Shown piece after piece: positions 27,581-37,192 of a stretch of 64,000 nucleotides of DNA. This DNA comes from Pseudomonadota bacterium (GTDB lineage Bacteria > Pseudomonadota > Gammaproteobacteria > Burkholderiales > Rhodocyclaceae): assembly GCA_018262095.1 (NCBI GenBank), contig JAGTRW010000023.1, positions 1 to 64,000 of the forward strand, read 5' to 3'. A model generated the notes under the pieces. That model did not search any database, was not told where the DNA came from, and saw only the letters and a list, made by a program, of their open reading frames with translations. The position numbers were made by a program, and so were the translations under genes. The stretch's first letter is position 1; each line of letters opens with the position of its first letter.

Positions 27581-28414
27581 TCAGGGGTTGGCGACGACCT
27601 CGATGCCGATGGAGGAGACACTCTGGGCAAAGCGTTGAAAGTTTTCCAAAGACAGGTTCGACAGCCTTGGCGCAGCGGGCTGCAACGAAGGGCGTGCTAG
27701 ACCGTAAAGGTGCACGCCCTTTATCTTTTCCCTGACCGAGTCAAGAAGTTCGAGATAAGCGGCGCGCTCCGCGTCACCGGCCTCCTCGCCGTCGAGCGCG
27801 AAGTAGCAGGTCTGCACCCAGGTCGGCGCCAATGCGGCGCACGCCAAGAGCGAGTCCCTGACTTTTTTCGGCGCCAGGCGCACGCCATTGACCACTTCGA
27901 TCCCGGCCGGCGTCGCCCGATCGATCTTGAACCAGACCTCGCCACCCAGTTCGCCGATGCGCGCGATCCCCTGCCGCACCGATCGCCGATGCAGCAGGCT
28001 GCCGTTGGTAATCAGCCGAATCTTGAGGCTCGCCAGCAGGCCGAACTCGCGCAAGACCGCGCCGACCCGCTCGACCGCTGGCGCGAACTCCGGCGCGCTG
28101 GTCGGCTCACCGTTGCCCGAGAAGGCCACGTCAACCAGACGCCGCGCGTCGGGCGGGACGTTTCTCGCCAGGAAATCGCCGACCGTCGCGTCGTGCAAGA
28201 AACGCCTCAATTCATTATCAAGCAGCTCAAGGTCGACCGCAGGCGGACCGCCGCGCGTCAGATTGGGAACCTGGCAATAGACACAGGCCCAGTTGCAGGC
28301 GTTATTGACGTTCAGATTGATGCCCACCGAAACGCCGCCGGCGCGGCGCGACACGACGGGGTAAACATAGGTCATTCCCGCGCTGTCGCGGCGATGGTCA
28401 CTGACATTCAACAT
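27581..28414 (-). CDS. Radical SAM domain protein
   Basis: NVNNACNWACVYCQVPNL (CxxxCxxC), FSGNGEPTSAPEF. Confidence 0.88.
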   Translation of the reverse strand: MLNVSDHRRDSAGMTYVYPVVSRRAGGVSVGINLNVNNACNWACVYCQVPNLTRGGPPAVDLELLDNELRRFLHDATVGDFLARNVPPDARRLVDVAFSGNGEPTSAPEFAPAVERVGAVLREFGLLASLKIRLITNGSLLHRRSVRQGIARIGELGGEVWFKIDRATPAGIEVVNGVRLAPKKVRDSLLACAALAPTWVQTCYFALDGEEAGDAERAAYLELLDSVREKIKGVHLYGLARPSLQPAAPRLSNLSLENFQRFAQSVSSIGIEVVANP

Positions 28415-28499
28415 GCTTGGCAGACTCCATGACGGGCCAAACGGACCCCCAATCGGGCAATGATATAATCGGCGCTGCCTTTTTCCCGAGTTTTTTTCA

Positions 28500-28943
28500 A
28501 TGCTCGTCACCCGCCGCCTTGAATTCGATGCCGGCCATCGCATTCCGGATCACCAAAGCCAGTGCCGCCACCTGCACGGGCATCGCTATGCGCTCGAGGT
28601 CACGCTGGAGGGAAACGTCATCGAGCAGGCCGGCGATCCGGCCAACGGCATGGTGATGGATTTTTCCGAGATCAAAGCGCTGGCCGAGCAGCACCTCATT
28701 GAACTTTGGGATCATTCCTTCCTGGTCTATGCGGGCGACACCGCCATCGTCGACTTTCTGAATACGCTTCCCGGCCACAAGACCGTCGTTCTCGACTGCA
28801 TCCCGACCGCCGAGAACCTGGCCGCCAAGGCGTTCAGCATGCTCGATGCGGTTTATCGCGACACCTACGGCAACCACCTGCGCCTGCAACGGGTACGCCT
28901 TTACGAAACGCCCAACTGCTGGGTAGACGCGCTTCGCCAATAG
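28500..28943 (+). CDS. queD: 6-carboxytetrahydropterin synthase
   Basis: LEFDAGHRIPDHQSQCRHLHGHRYALEV, MDFSEIK. Confidence 0.9.
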   Translation: MLVTRRLEFDAGHRIPDHQSQCRHLHGHRYALEVTLEGNVIEQAGDPANGMVMDFSEIKALAEQHLIELWDHSFLVYAGDTAIVDFLNTLPGHKTVVLDCIPTAENLAAKAFSMLDAVYRDTYGNHLRLQRVRLYETPNCWVDALRQ

Positions 28944-29037
28944 GCTCAAATCGGTGCGAAAGAGACGCCCGAAGCACTCAGAAAAACGCGTAGAATCGGC
29001 CGAGAAGAGAAACTCTAGGCCAACGCGCCGAGTTGCC

Positions 29038-29111
29038 TGGTGCCCCCGGTCGGAATCGAACCAACACCTGATGATTACAAATCAACTGCACGACCTTCAT
29101 GCTACGGGGGC
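29038..29111 (-). tRNA. Atypical tRNA-Thr-like gene (anticodon TGT)
   Basis: 7-bp GCCCCCG/CGGGGGC acceptor, TTTGTAA anticodon loop, GGTTCGATTCC T-arm, encoded CCA; short D-loop and one anticodon-stem mismatch. Confidence 0.65.
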
Positions 29112-29236
29112 GAGCCTGACGGCTGCGGCGCGAATTATAGCCGAAGCGGGCGACTGCCGCATCCTGACGGACGCCACAGCCGCCCCCTTATTGGAACACG
29201 CGGCTGCCTGCTGCACCACACCACTTAAAGCGCACT

Positions 29237-31021
29237 ATGGCCACACTATCGAACCCCGCTGAAATTGCGCGAGAAACACTCAAACAATTGATGACGCGGC
29301 GCATGGCGCCGTCACCGGACAACTACCAAAGCATTTACAACGAAATCGCCGGCGTCAGCGACAGCGCCGGCGAGGGCTTTGCCGAGCGCGAATTCAAGGC
29401 GCTGCTGCTGGCGCTGCCCAAGGAAACACCGGCGCAACAGCGCCTCGCACGGCAACTCGAGCAGTCGCTCAAAGAGAAAAACGGCGAGGACTACCAGAAA
29501 ACACTGGTTGAATTCATCACCGAGCACAGCAGCGAAAGCGAACTGAGCTGGAGCGAACTGCTCGCCGATTTTCTGCGCCAGTGGGAAGCCAAGCAGTCCA
29601 ACCTGACCCCGGCGCGCAAACGCGAATCGCTCGAACACGTGCTGGCCAGCGCGTCGAAGAACAGCGAGATCTTTTACACCCGACTGCAAAACCTGGTCAA
29701 ATCGTGGGCGCAGAACAGTACCGACGACACGGTTCTGTTCGACGGCGAGATCGCCCCGCTGGCGGAAACGCCGCCGGCCGAACCACCAGCCGCTGCGCCA
29801 GCGCCGGTGAGCCGCGCCAGCGAACTGCTGCCCGAGTTGCGCAGCCTGTTCGCCTATACGCTCGAGGTCGTCGTCGCCACGCAGCTTGACGACGACCCCG
29901 AACTCGCGGGTCAGGCCAAGACCCTGGCGACCGCGGTGCGTGGCGCGACGACGCTCAAGGCGATGGACAGCCTGCTCGCCGACGTCAAACGCTTCGCCTT
30001 TCGCCTCGAATTTCTGGCCGAAGACCGCGCCGAGCTACGCGCCGGCCTGCTCAAACTGCTGCAACTGATGATCGAGAACGTCAGCGAACTGGTCGCCGAC
30101 GACCACTGGCTCAACGGGCAAATCGAGATGGTGCGCGAGATTGTCGCGCGACCCTTGAACCAGCGCGCCATCAGGGACGCCGAAAGCCGGCTCAAGGAAG
30201 TCATCTTCAAGCAGAGCCAGCTCAAGCACAGCCTGACCGTCGCCCGCGAAGCGCTCAAGCAGATGCTGGCCGGATTCGTCGATCACCTCTCCGAATTTGC
30301 CGACTCGACCTCCGACTACCACGACAAGATCGAAGTCTGCGTCGAAAAAATCAGCCACGCCGAAGACATCGCCCAACTCGAAGACGTTCTCGCCGAAGTC
30401 ATCCGCGAAACCCGCGTCATACAGATCAACGCCCAGCGCTCGCGCGACGATCTGCGCGCCTCGAAACAACGCGTCGAAGACGCCGAACGGCAAATCAACG
30501 AACTACAGGGCGAACTCGACAAAGCCAGCCTGCTGGTGCGCAACGACCAGCTCACAGGAACGCTCAACCGCCGCGGCCTCGAAGAAGCCTTCGACAGCGA
30601 GGTCGGCCGCGCGCAGCGTCGCAAATCAACGCTCTGCGTCGCCATGCTCGACATCGACAACTTCAAGAAGCTCAACGACTCGCTGGGCCACGAAGCAGGC
30701 GACGGCGCGCTGATCCATCTGGTCACCGTGATTCGCGAAACGCTGCGGCCGCAGGACACGCTCGCCCGCTTTGGCGGCGAGGAATTCGTCATCCTGCTGC
30801 CCGACACGCAGGTCGAAGACGCCAAGAAAGCGATCGTCCGCCTGCAAAGGGAACTGACCAAACGCATCTTCCTGCACGACAATGAAAAGATCCTGATCAC
30901 CTTCAGCGCCGGACTCACCGACTACCGGCACGACGACACCCAGGCCAGCGTCACCAAGCGCGCCGACGAAGCGATGTACGCCGCCAAGAAAGCCGGCAAG
31001 AACCGCGTCGTTACCGGGTAG
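29237..31021 (+). CDS. Diguanylate cyclase (GGDEF domain)
   Basis: NDQLTGTLNRRGLEEAF, LDIDNFKKLNDSLGHEAGD, RFGGEEFVILLP. Confidence 0.93.
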   Translation: MATLSNPAEIARETLKQLMTRRMAPSPDNYQSIYNEIAGVSDSAGEGFAEREFKALLLALPKETPAQQRLARQLEQSLKEKNGEDYQKTLVEFITEHSSESELSWSELLADFLRQWEAKQSNLTPARKRESLEHVLASASKNSEIFYTRLQNLVKSWAQNSTDDTVLFDGEIAPLAETPPAEPPAAAPAPVSRASELLPELRSLFAYTLEVVVATQLDDDPELAGQAKTLATAVRGATTLKAMDSLLADVKRFAFRLEFLAEDRAELRAGLLKLLQLMIENVSELVADDHWLNGQIEMVREIVARPLNQRAIRDAESRLKEVIFKQSQLKHSLTVAREALKQMLAGFVDHLSEFADSTSDYHDKIEVCVEKISHAEDIAQLEDVLAEVIRETRVIQINAQRSRDDLRASKQRVEDAERQINELQGELDKASLLVRNDQLTGTLNRRGLEEAFDSEVGRAQRRKSTLCVAMLDIDNFKKLNDSLGHEAGDGALIHLVTVIRETLRPQDTLARFGGEEFVILLPDTQVEDAKKAIVRLQRELTKRIFLHDNEKILITFSAGLTDYRHDDTQASVTKRADEAMYAAKKAGKNRVVTG

Positions 31022-31065
31022 GTCAAAAAACAATTTTCGCGCGCCAAGGAGGCGCTGATTTATTC

Positions 31066-31132
31066 GTCACCCCGGCGAAAGCCGGGGTCCAGCTCGTTGT
31101 TTTCCCTGGATTCCGGCTTTCGCCGGAATGAC
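31066..31132. repeat. Interspersed palindromic repeat pair (GTCACCCCGGCGAAAGCCGGGGTCCAG ... CTGGATTCCGGCTTTCGCCGGAATGAC)
   Basis: Two inverted copies of a GTCATTCCGGCGAAAGCCGGAATCCAG-like unit. Confidence 0.8.
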
Positions 31133-31209
31133 AGCTTTGCATTTGACCAGCGTATCCCTAGCTGCGAAGGGGTTTTCATCGGGGCCAATTCATTCGCCCC
31201 GTCGGCCAG

Positions 31210-32325
31210 TTAGCGTCGCCGCTGGCGCCGGAAATTGTCCATGAAGCCTGCCAGTTCCTCGACTGCGGCGAGCGTCATGCCGTTGTAGATCGAAGCACGA
31301 ACGCCGCCGATCGCGCGGTGCCCGGCAAGTCCCGAAAAACCTGCGGCCAGCGCTGCGTCAAGGAAGAACTGGTCGCCTTCAGGCGTGCCGAGATTGAACG
31401 CCACATTCATCAGCGAGCGATCGCTGGCGCGCGCGCGGCCACGATAAAAGCCGTCGGAATCGTCGAGCAGACGGTAGAGGACGTCGGCCTTGGCACGATT
31501 GATCGCATCCATTCGCGCGAGGCCGCCGATCTCGTCACGCAGCCAGCGCGTCACCAGCAGCACCACGTAAATGGCGAAAACCGGCGGCGTGTTGTAGTTC
31601 GAATGCGCCTGCGCCTGGACGCGATAGTCGAGAAATCCGGGCAGATCGGTCGGCACGCGCTGCAGCAACTCGTCGCGCATCAGTACCACGGTGACGCCGG
31701 CCGGACCGATGTTCTTCTGCGCGTGCGCATAGATGAACGAGTAGCGCTCGGCGCAACACGGCCGCGAGAGAAAGTCGGACGACATGTCGCAGACGCGCGG
31801 AACGTCGTCGCGGCCGAGTACGCGGTGAAACTGCACGCCCTCGACCGTCTCGTTGGAGACGTAATGCAGGTAGGGCGCCTGTCCCGACAGTTCCAGCTCG
31901 TCGTCGCCGGGCAAGCGCGTAAAGCTGCCCGATTTTCCGTCAGACTCGCCGCTCCACGCGACACGCACCGGCCCTTCGCGCTGCGCCGACGGAATCGACT
32001 TGCCGCTCCAATAGCCGGTATGCAGATAGTCCGCCGGATGCTCGCTGGCGCGCAGCAGCGCCATCGGCAGCATCGAGAACTGTTGCGTCGCGCCGCCCTG
32101 CAAGAGCAGCACGTGATAGCTGTCGGGCAGGCCGAGCAGCGCACGGATATTGGCTTCCAGCTCGTTGACGACGGCCGCGAACCAGTCCGAGCGGTGGCTG
32201 ATGCCGAGCACCGAGAGGCCGGTTCCGGGAACCTCGATAATCGCCTGCTGCGCCTGCTGCAGCACGCTCTCAGGCAATACGCCGGGGCCGCCGGAAAAAT
32301 TGAGGCGGTTTTTCTGATTGATCAT
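31210..32325 (-). CDS. serC: Phosphoserine aminotransferase
   Basis: NFSGGPGVLPESVL, QGGATQQFSMLPM, AHAQKNIGPAGVTVV. Confidence 0.93.
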   Translation of the reverse strand: MINQKNRLNFSGGPGVLPESVLQQAQQAIIEVPGTGLSVLGISHRSDWFAAVVNELEANIRALLGLPDSYHVLLLQGGATQQFSMLPMALLRASEHPADYLHTGYWSGKSIPSAQREGPVRVAWSGESDGKSGSFTRLPGDDELELSGQAPYLHYVSNETVEGVQFHRVLGRDDVPRVCDMSSDFLSRPCCAERYSFIYAHAQKNIGPAGVTVVLMRDELLQRVPTDLPGFLDYRVQAQAHSNYNTPPVFAIYVVLLVTRWLRDEIGGLARMDAINRAKADVLYRLLDDSDGFYRGRARASDRSLMNVAFNLGTPEGDQFFLDAALAAGFSGLAGHRAIGGVRASIYNGMTLAAVEELAGFMDNFRRQRRR

Positions 32326-33530
32326 GTTGTCGTAGTCAGGCGGAAAAGATAGTCGCGGAAGGCGTCACGGACCTTCTGCATGTGGTGCTGCTTGTACGGG
32401 AACATCGCTTCGGTATCCATCGCATGCACCACCATCGCATGGTCGATTTCAAAAACCAGCAGTTGACCATCGGCCGTCTGCGCGCAGTCGATGCATACGT
32501 AATCGAGTCCGCTGCGCTCATAAATCGCCTGCAGCGCCTGCGCGTGGCGCTGCGCGAAGTCGTCGAAGCCGGCCATGAACGAAGCCTCGTCCTCGCGCTT
32601 CCACGATTCCTCGTACATCCCGGCGTTGAGGTAATGGATCATCCAGTGCGCTGAGACGCCCATGTGGCAGGCAAAGGGGACGCCGTCGATCAAGGCCACG
32701 CGCATCTTGCGGTAGAAGCCGTCAGCGCTGCGGTAGTCGATGAAGCGTGATAGGAAAAAATCGAGCGCATCGACGCGCGCCAGATAATCGGCGAGCGACG
32801 CGCTGTCGACGATGCGGTCCAGGCCGTGGCCGCCGTGCGAACCGACCGGGCGCAGGATCACCGGGAAATCGCAATCGGCAAAGCGTTCGGCAAGGCCCGC
32901 TTGGCCTGCCGCGACCGACAGCAGTTGCGCGCGAGAGGCGCGCAGCGTCGGCGGGATGAGCACGCCCGGCGCGTCACTGAGCAAGGCGCTGGCCGCCTCG
33001 CGCCCGACCGAAGGGATATGCTGCGGCGCGTTGATCACTGGTTTGGGCCAATCGTGCAGCAGCGATTCGAGCGCAATCAACAGCTCGCGGTTGTCGTCGG
33101 CCTCGCTGACCGCCACCAGCAGCGCGTCGTGCTTAGGGATAGGCAGCGCCAGCGGATCGCCGGGCGAAACGTAGTAGAAGATCAGATCGATGTCGCTGTC
33201 TTCGAGCAGGCAGTCGAGCGGCGTATTGGCCGACAGGTCGCCGGCGACCATCAGCATCAGCAGGCGCAAGCGCGCCGGCTGCCGCGCAGCGGGAAGGTGG
33301 TAGATGCGCTGCGCTTCGAGCGCCTGCCCCTGAACGGCCAGCCCCATCTCGCGCTGGCCAAGGCTGAGCATGGCCTGCGAGAGGTTCATCCAGAGGTTGG
33401 CATCATCCGGGCGCTGCTGCGCCAGCGCCAGCAGCTGCTGGCCGTAAGGCAAGAGATCGTCGCCGGCGATGCTCAGGCGCAGAAAAGGCGCCAGTCCGAC
33501 GAAGGGCATGTCGGCTTGAGTCGAGGTCAT
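32322..33530 (-). CDS. TPR-like plus ATP-grasp domain protein
   Basis: N-terminal DDANLWMNLSQAMLSLGQREMGLAVQGQALE (TPR-like); FPVILRPVGSHGGHGLDRI and QLLVFEIDHAMVVH (ATP-grasp-like); overlaps serC by 4 nt. Confidence 0.75.
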   Translation of the reverse strand: MTSTQADMPFVGLAPFLRLSIAGDDLLPYGQQLLALAQQRPDDANLWMNLSQAMLSLGQREMGLAVQGQALEAQRIYHLPAARQPARLRLLMLMVAGDLSANTPLDCLLEDSDIDLIFYYVSPGDPLALPIPKHDALLVAVSEADDNRELLIALESLLHDWPKPVINAPQHIPSVGREAASALLSDAPGVLIPPTLRASRAQLLSVAAGQAGLAERFADCDFPVILRPVGSHGGHGLDRIVDSASLADYLARVDALDFFLSRFIDYRSADGFYRKMRVALIDGVPFACHMGVSAHWMIHYLNAGMYEESWKREDEASFMAGFDDFAQRHAQALQAIYERSGLDYVCIDCAQTADGQLLVFEIDHAMVVHAMDTEAMFPYKQHHMQKVRDAFRDYLFRLTTTT

Positions 33531-33765
33531 CAGAGAATTCCAGTCAGGGTGAAACCTATCCGAGGCGCCAGGGCCCCAGCAAGCCCTGCATATTACGAGT
33601 TTCGCCCGGGGCCGCAAAGCACTGCCCGGGGTTCAGCAATCGCCAAGAGGAATGGATTGCCAGGACGGCGAGTCAGTTGAGATATCGTTGGCGACCTGCC
33701 GGAATTATCCAACTGAAGAACAGCTCGTGCCCCAGAATTGCGGGGCGAACCGGACTGACGCCACG

Positions 33766-36700
33766 TCAGTCACCGCCAGTCAATAGGTCATGCAACGTCA
33801 ACCGTAGCGCCGCAATGTTTGAAGACACGCGTGATTTATAGGCTACGACCGCATCGTGATCAACGTCCCAGAAGGTGTTATCGGGCAACTCCTTTCCAAA
33901 TACATCAAGCAGGAGCGAACGGAACTTTCCAGACGTTTCAGAACCGGTTTCTCTTTGTTCCGAGAAGGATACCTGTTCGGCGCTGGTCAATGCGCAGAGT
34001 AGAGGATGAAGCCGCGCCGAGTGTACCCGCCGATAGCGCTGAATGGTTTGAATGGTACGATCCATCGGACGATCGCCTAAAACCTCGTCGCCGATCGAAA
34101 GCGTTTCGTCATCCGTCCACCGCGCTAATGGAAAGGCGTCAATGAGCCAATCGCCAAGATGAGTCGTGCGCTGACTCCCTTTGCCATAGAGCAGACTGTC
34201 CTCCTCATATCGAGCGAACCAGTGATCCAGCCGACCAATCACCAGGCGGAGCCGATCTACAGGAATTTGCGAGCGATATTGCGTACCGAAAATACCAATC
34301 CGGTGCGGAATTCTGTCTATTAGTCGAATCAGTTCGTCGGTAAGCAGCGGGGCAAACAGGCTGTTGCCTATACCAAGAACCAGCAGGTCATAATCGCCAT
34401 CGGGAACATGCCACGGCGACATAAACGCATGGGTTACCTCGGCATCGGCGGGCAGCACTGAGTGAATCAGATGGTAACCAAGCCGATCTCCGAAATTGCC
34501 CACATTCGCACAGGAAAGGACAAGCACTTTCTTTGCTCGCTCGCGCGGGGGCGTACCCGGTTCGACTAGAAAAAGCGCCTGGTTCTGGTCAATTCGATCC
34601 GCGCGACGACAGAACAGGCCGGCACTCTGGAATGTGCAGTCCAGTTCGTTGAGCGAAAGATCGTTAACCCAACCCAGAGCTCGCCGGTCCAGGTGACCCG
34701 TCCAGTCGACCGGACAATAGCTCAAGATTGCCGGTTTGCCGATCTCTCGCAACTGCTGCAGAAATTTGGCAGGCTCATAGAGATACTCAAGGACACCGAG
34801 CATCGTGATGCGATCGCATTCTGCGGCAGCTGCAGGCAACGGCTCAGCATTTAAATCGCAGACAATCGTTCGGGCATCACGCGCCACGACGTCACAAGGG
34901 ACATAGCTACAGGTTTTTGGCAAAAACCCCTCAAGGGCCATGGCACCACAACCGATGTCGAACACACGCGCACCGGCCGGGATGAATTGCGAGACCAATT
35001 TGGCTCGCGCATTCCAGGCCGGCTCAAGCTGCTCTCGATCAGACCAACGAAGGACGTCCGTTCGCTGTTCGACGATAACTCGTTTGCGACGCATCGATTC
35101 ATCGAGAGGTGTTGCCGAAAGCACCTCGGGCGCATAGAGTTCGCACAGCGCGGCACCTACCGCCAAAATGGCGCCTTGCCAATCGCCCAAGGACTGCTGC
35201 CGGAAAAGTCGCATCGTTGGATACCACGGCGAATCGGTGCGACCGATCATCCAACGCCAGTCTGGCACGTATGGGATCAGTGTCCAAACGGGTCGTCCCA
35301 GTGCGCCGGCCAAATGGGCAGGCGCCGAGTCGACGGTGATCAACAAATCCAAATTTTCGATAAGGGCAGCGGCATCGGCAAAGTCATTGATCAATGGCGA
35401 CGCATCGATTAGTTCGAGGCGCGACGTTGAATTCTTGATATCGCGCGCGCGATCCCCAATCTGTAAACTCACAAATTGCGCAGGAACGTCCGCCAGAGAA
35501 TCAAACTGATCCAGGGGAATTGACCGATTCCAGTCGTTGTCATGCGTCGACCGGCCAGCCCAGACCAGTCCGATGCGAGGGAGATTGCCTTTCCCTGAAG
35601 CTTGTTCATCAAGCCATTTTCGCCATATCTCAACCTTGCCTGGATTGCTAACGACGTAAGGAACATCGGCGGGCAGCGTAGCGAGCATCGTGGCAAAGCG
35701 ATGAGGGAGGCTTAGGTAAAAGGCCCAATAGTCGAAAACTTCGTCCGGCCCAATATCTGCGGACAGAACGCGATCGACACCCTCAATGGTGGACAGCAGC
35801 GGCGCAAGCGCGGGCGTAGTGCGTAGCCAGACGGTCGCCCCCATCGACTTGAGTTGCTGCGCATAGCGAGCGAACTGGATTTGATCGCCCAAGCCCTGCT
35901 CGGGCTGCACGACGATGACCTTGCCGGGCAATGATTCGCCGGCCCACATCGGCTTGCCGTAATCCGGGATCAAGATGCGTTGATAGCTTCGTCGATCAGG
36001 AGAAAAACGCCATTCGTATTCGTGCCATCCCTCCGAAAAGCACCCTTCTCTTAGCAATGAAATACCCAGAAGATAATGAGCATCGGCGTTGCTTGGCTGT
36101 ATAACAAGAGCTTGGCGCAAACACTCGGCGGACTCCCGATAACTGCCGGCAGACATCAGAGCGCTGGCTCGAGCGACGAGAGTCGCCGATAACTCAGCCG
36201 GCGAATTTGAACTCGAAACAAAAGCAAGTTCTCGATTCGCCTCATCCAGACGGCCCTGTCGCATCAACAGCATATGCAAATTGATATGCGTCTTCGGGTC
36301 GCTTGGGCAAATATCTAGCGAACGCCGATAACACTGCTCTGCCGCATCGGTTTGCCCCAACCCCGAAAGGACATTGCCGAGGTTGCAGTAGGCCACATGA
36401 TGCTCCGGTTGCCGCGTCAGCACCTGTCGAAACGACTTCTCCGCGTCGGAAAACCGCATTTGTTCGAGCTGCGTGACGCCCAGCGTATTCAATGCGTCCA
36501 AGTAATCAGGATCGATCTGACAAGCGCTGAGCGCGGCTTCTTCCGCATCGCGCAATCGGTGTTGGGCGGTTAACACCACCGCCAGGCTATTTAAAAATGT
36601 CGGGTGCCGATTGGCGTCAATCGCTCGGCGAATCAGCCGCTCGGCTTCGGCCAGATTGCCTCTGGCATGCTGTATCGCCCCCGACAGATGCAAGGCATCG

Positions 36701-36876
36701 GCATGTTCAGGCTGTTGATCAAGCAGGGACTGATAAATCTTGTCTGCCTCGTCAAGTTGACCAGACACATGCAATTCCATTGCGCGATGAAGCGCTTCGG
36801 CGAAGGCCTGGTCGATTTCTTTGGCACGAGCGGAATTGCTTGTCACTGCGGCATGTTTTCGTTGTTTCTTGCTCAT
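33766..36876 (-). CDS. Multimodular TPR / GT9-like glycosyltransferase / methyltransferase / polysaccharide pyruvyltransferase-like protein
   Basis: Multiple TPRs; LLITVDSAPAHLAGALGRPVWTLIPYVPDWRW; ARVFDIGCGAMALEGF...MLGVLEYLYEP; VLVLSCANVGNFGDRLGYHLIHSVL. Confidence 0.85.
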   Translation of the reverse strand: MSKKQRKHAAVTSNSARAKEIDQAFAEALHRAMELHVSGQLDEADKIYQSLLDQQPEHADALHLSGAIQHARGNLAEAERLIRRAIDANRHPTFLNSLAVVLTAQHRLRDAEEAALSACQIDPDYLDALNTLGVTQLEQMRFSDAEKSFRQVLTRQPEHHVAYCNLGNVLSGLGQTDAAEQCYRRSLDICPSDPKTHINLHMLLMRQGRLDEANRELAFVSSSNSPAELSATLVARASALMSAGSYRESAECLRQALVIQPSNADAHYLLGISLLREGCFSEGWHEYEWRFSPDRRSYQRILIPDYGKPMWAGESLPGKVIVVQPEQGLGDQIQFARYAQQLKSMGATVWLRTTPALAPLLSTIEGVDRVLSADIGPDEVFDYWAFYLSLPHRFATMLATLPADVPYVVSNPGKVEIWRKWLDEQASGKGNLPRIGLVWAGRSTHDNDWNRSIPLDQFDSLADVPAQFVSLQIGDRARDIKNSTSRLELIDASPLINDFADAAALIENLDLLITVDSAPAHLAGALGRPVWTLIPYVPDWRWMIGRTDSPWYPTMRLFRQQSLGDWQGAILAVGAALCELYAPEVLSATPLDESMRRKRVIVEQRTDVLRWSDREQLEPAWNARAKLVSQFIPAGARVFDIGCGAMALEGFLPKTCSYVPCDVVARDARTIVCDLNAEPLPAAAAECDRITMLGVLEYLYEPAKFLQQLREIGKPAILSYCPVDWTGHLDRRALGWVNDLSLNELDCTFQSAGLFCRRADRIDQNQALFLVEPGTPPRERAKKVLVLSCANVGNFGDRLGYHLIHSVLPADAEVTHAFMSPWHVPDGDYDLLVLGIGNSLFAPLLTDELIRLIDRIPHRIGIFGTQYRSQIPVDRLRLVIGRLDHWFARYEEDSLLYGKGSQRTTHLGDWLIDAFPLARWTDDETLSIGDEVLGDRPMDRTIQTIQRYRRVHSARLHPLLCALTSAEQVSFSEQRETGSETSGKFRSLLLDVFGKELPDNTFWDVDHDAVVAYKSRVSSNIAALRLTLHDLLTGGD

Positions 36877-37064
36877 ACCTAGCCTTATCCTGAATTTTCA
36901 ACTAACGGCCTGTTGAATTTGAGTCCGACGAGCAGCAAACCCGCCACCGAATCGCAATTCTATACGACAGCCTGTTTACCTTGCCGCACCGTTAACGCCA
37001 GCCAACGCTAAAGTCCGCGCGCGACGCACCGTTAGAGACTCACGCGGCACGCTCAAATAAATCC

Positions 37065-37091
37065 TAAAGTTTCGGTTGAGCGGGTCGTAAA
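37065..37091 (+). promoter_or_regulatory. Sigma-28 (FliA) promoter of fliC
   Basis: TAAAGTTT-N11-GTCGTAAA, close to TAAAGTTT-N11-GCCGATAA. Confidence 0.8.
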
Positions 37092-37192
37092 GAGACTTGT
37101 AAGCGATTTGATCGCCACACAGGATGGGCCGGAAGAGCGCCGCGAGGCCAGTAAATCGGGAACCCAAAGTCAATTCATCCAAGGAGCCAAAA

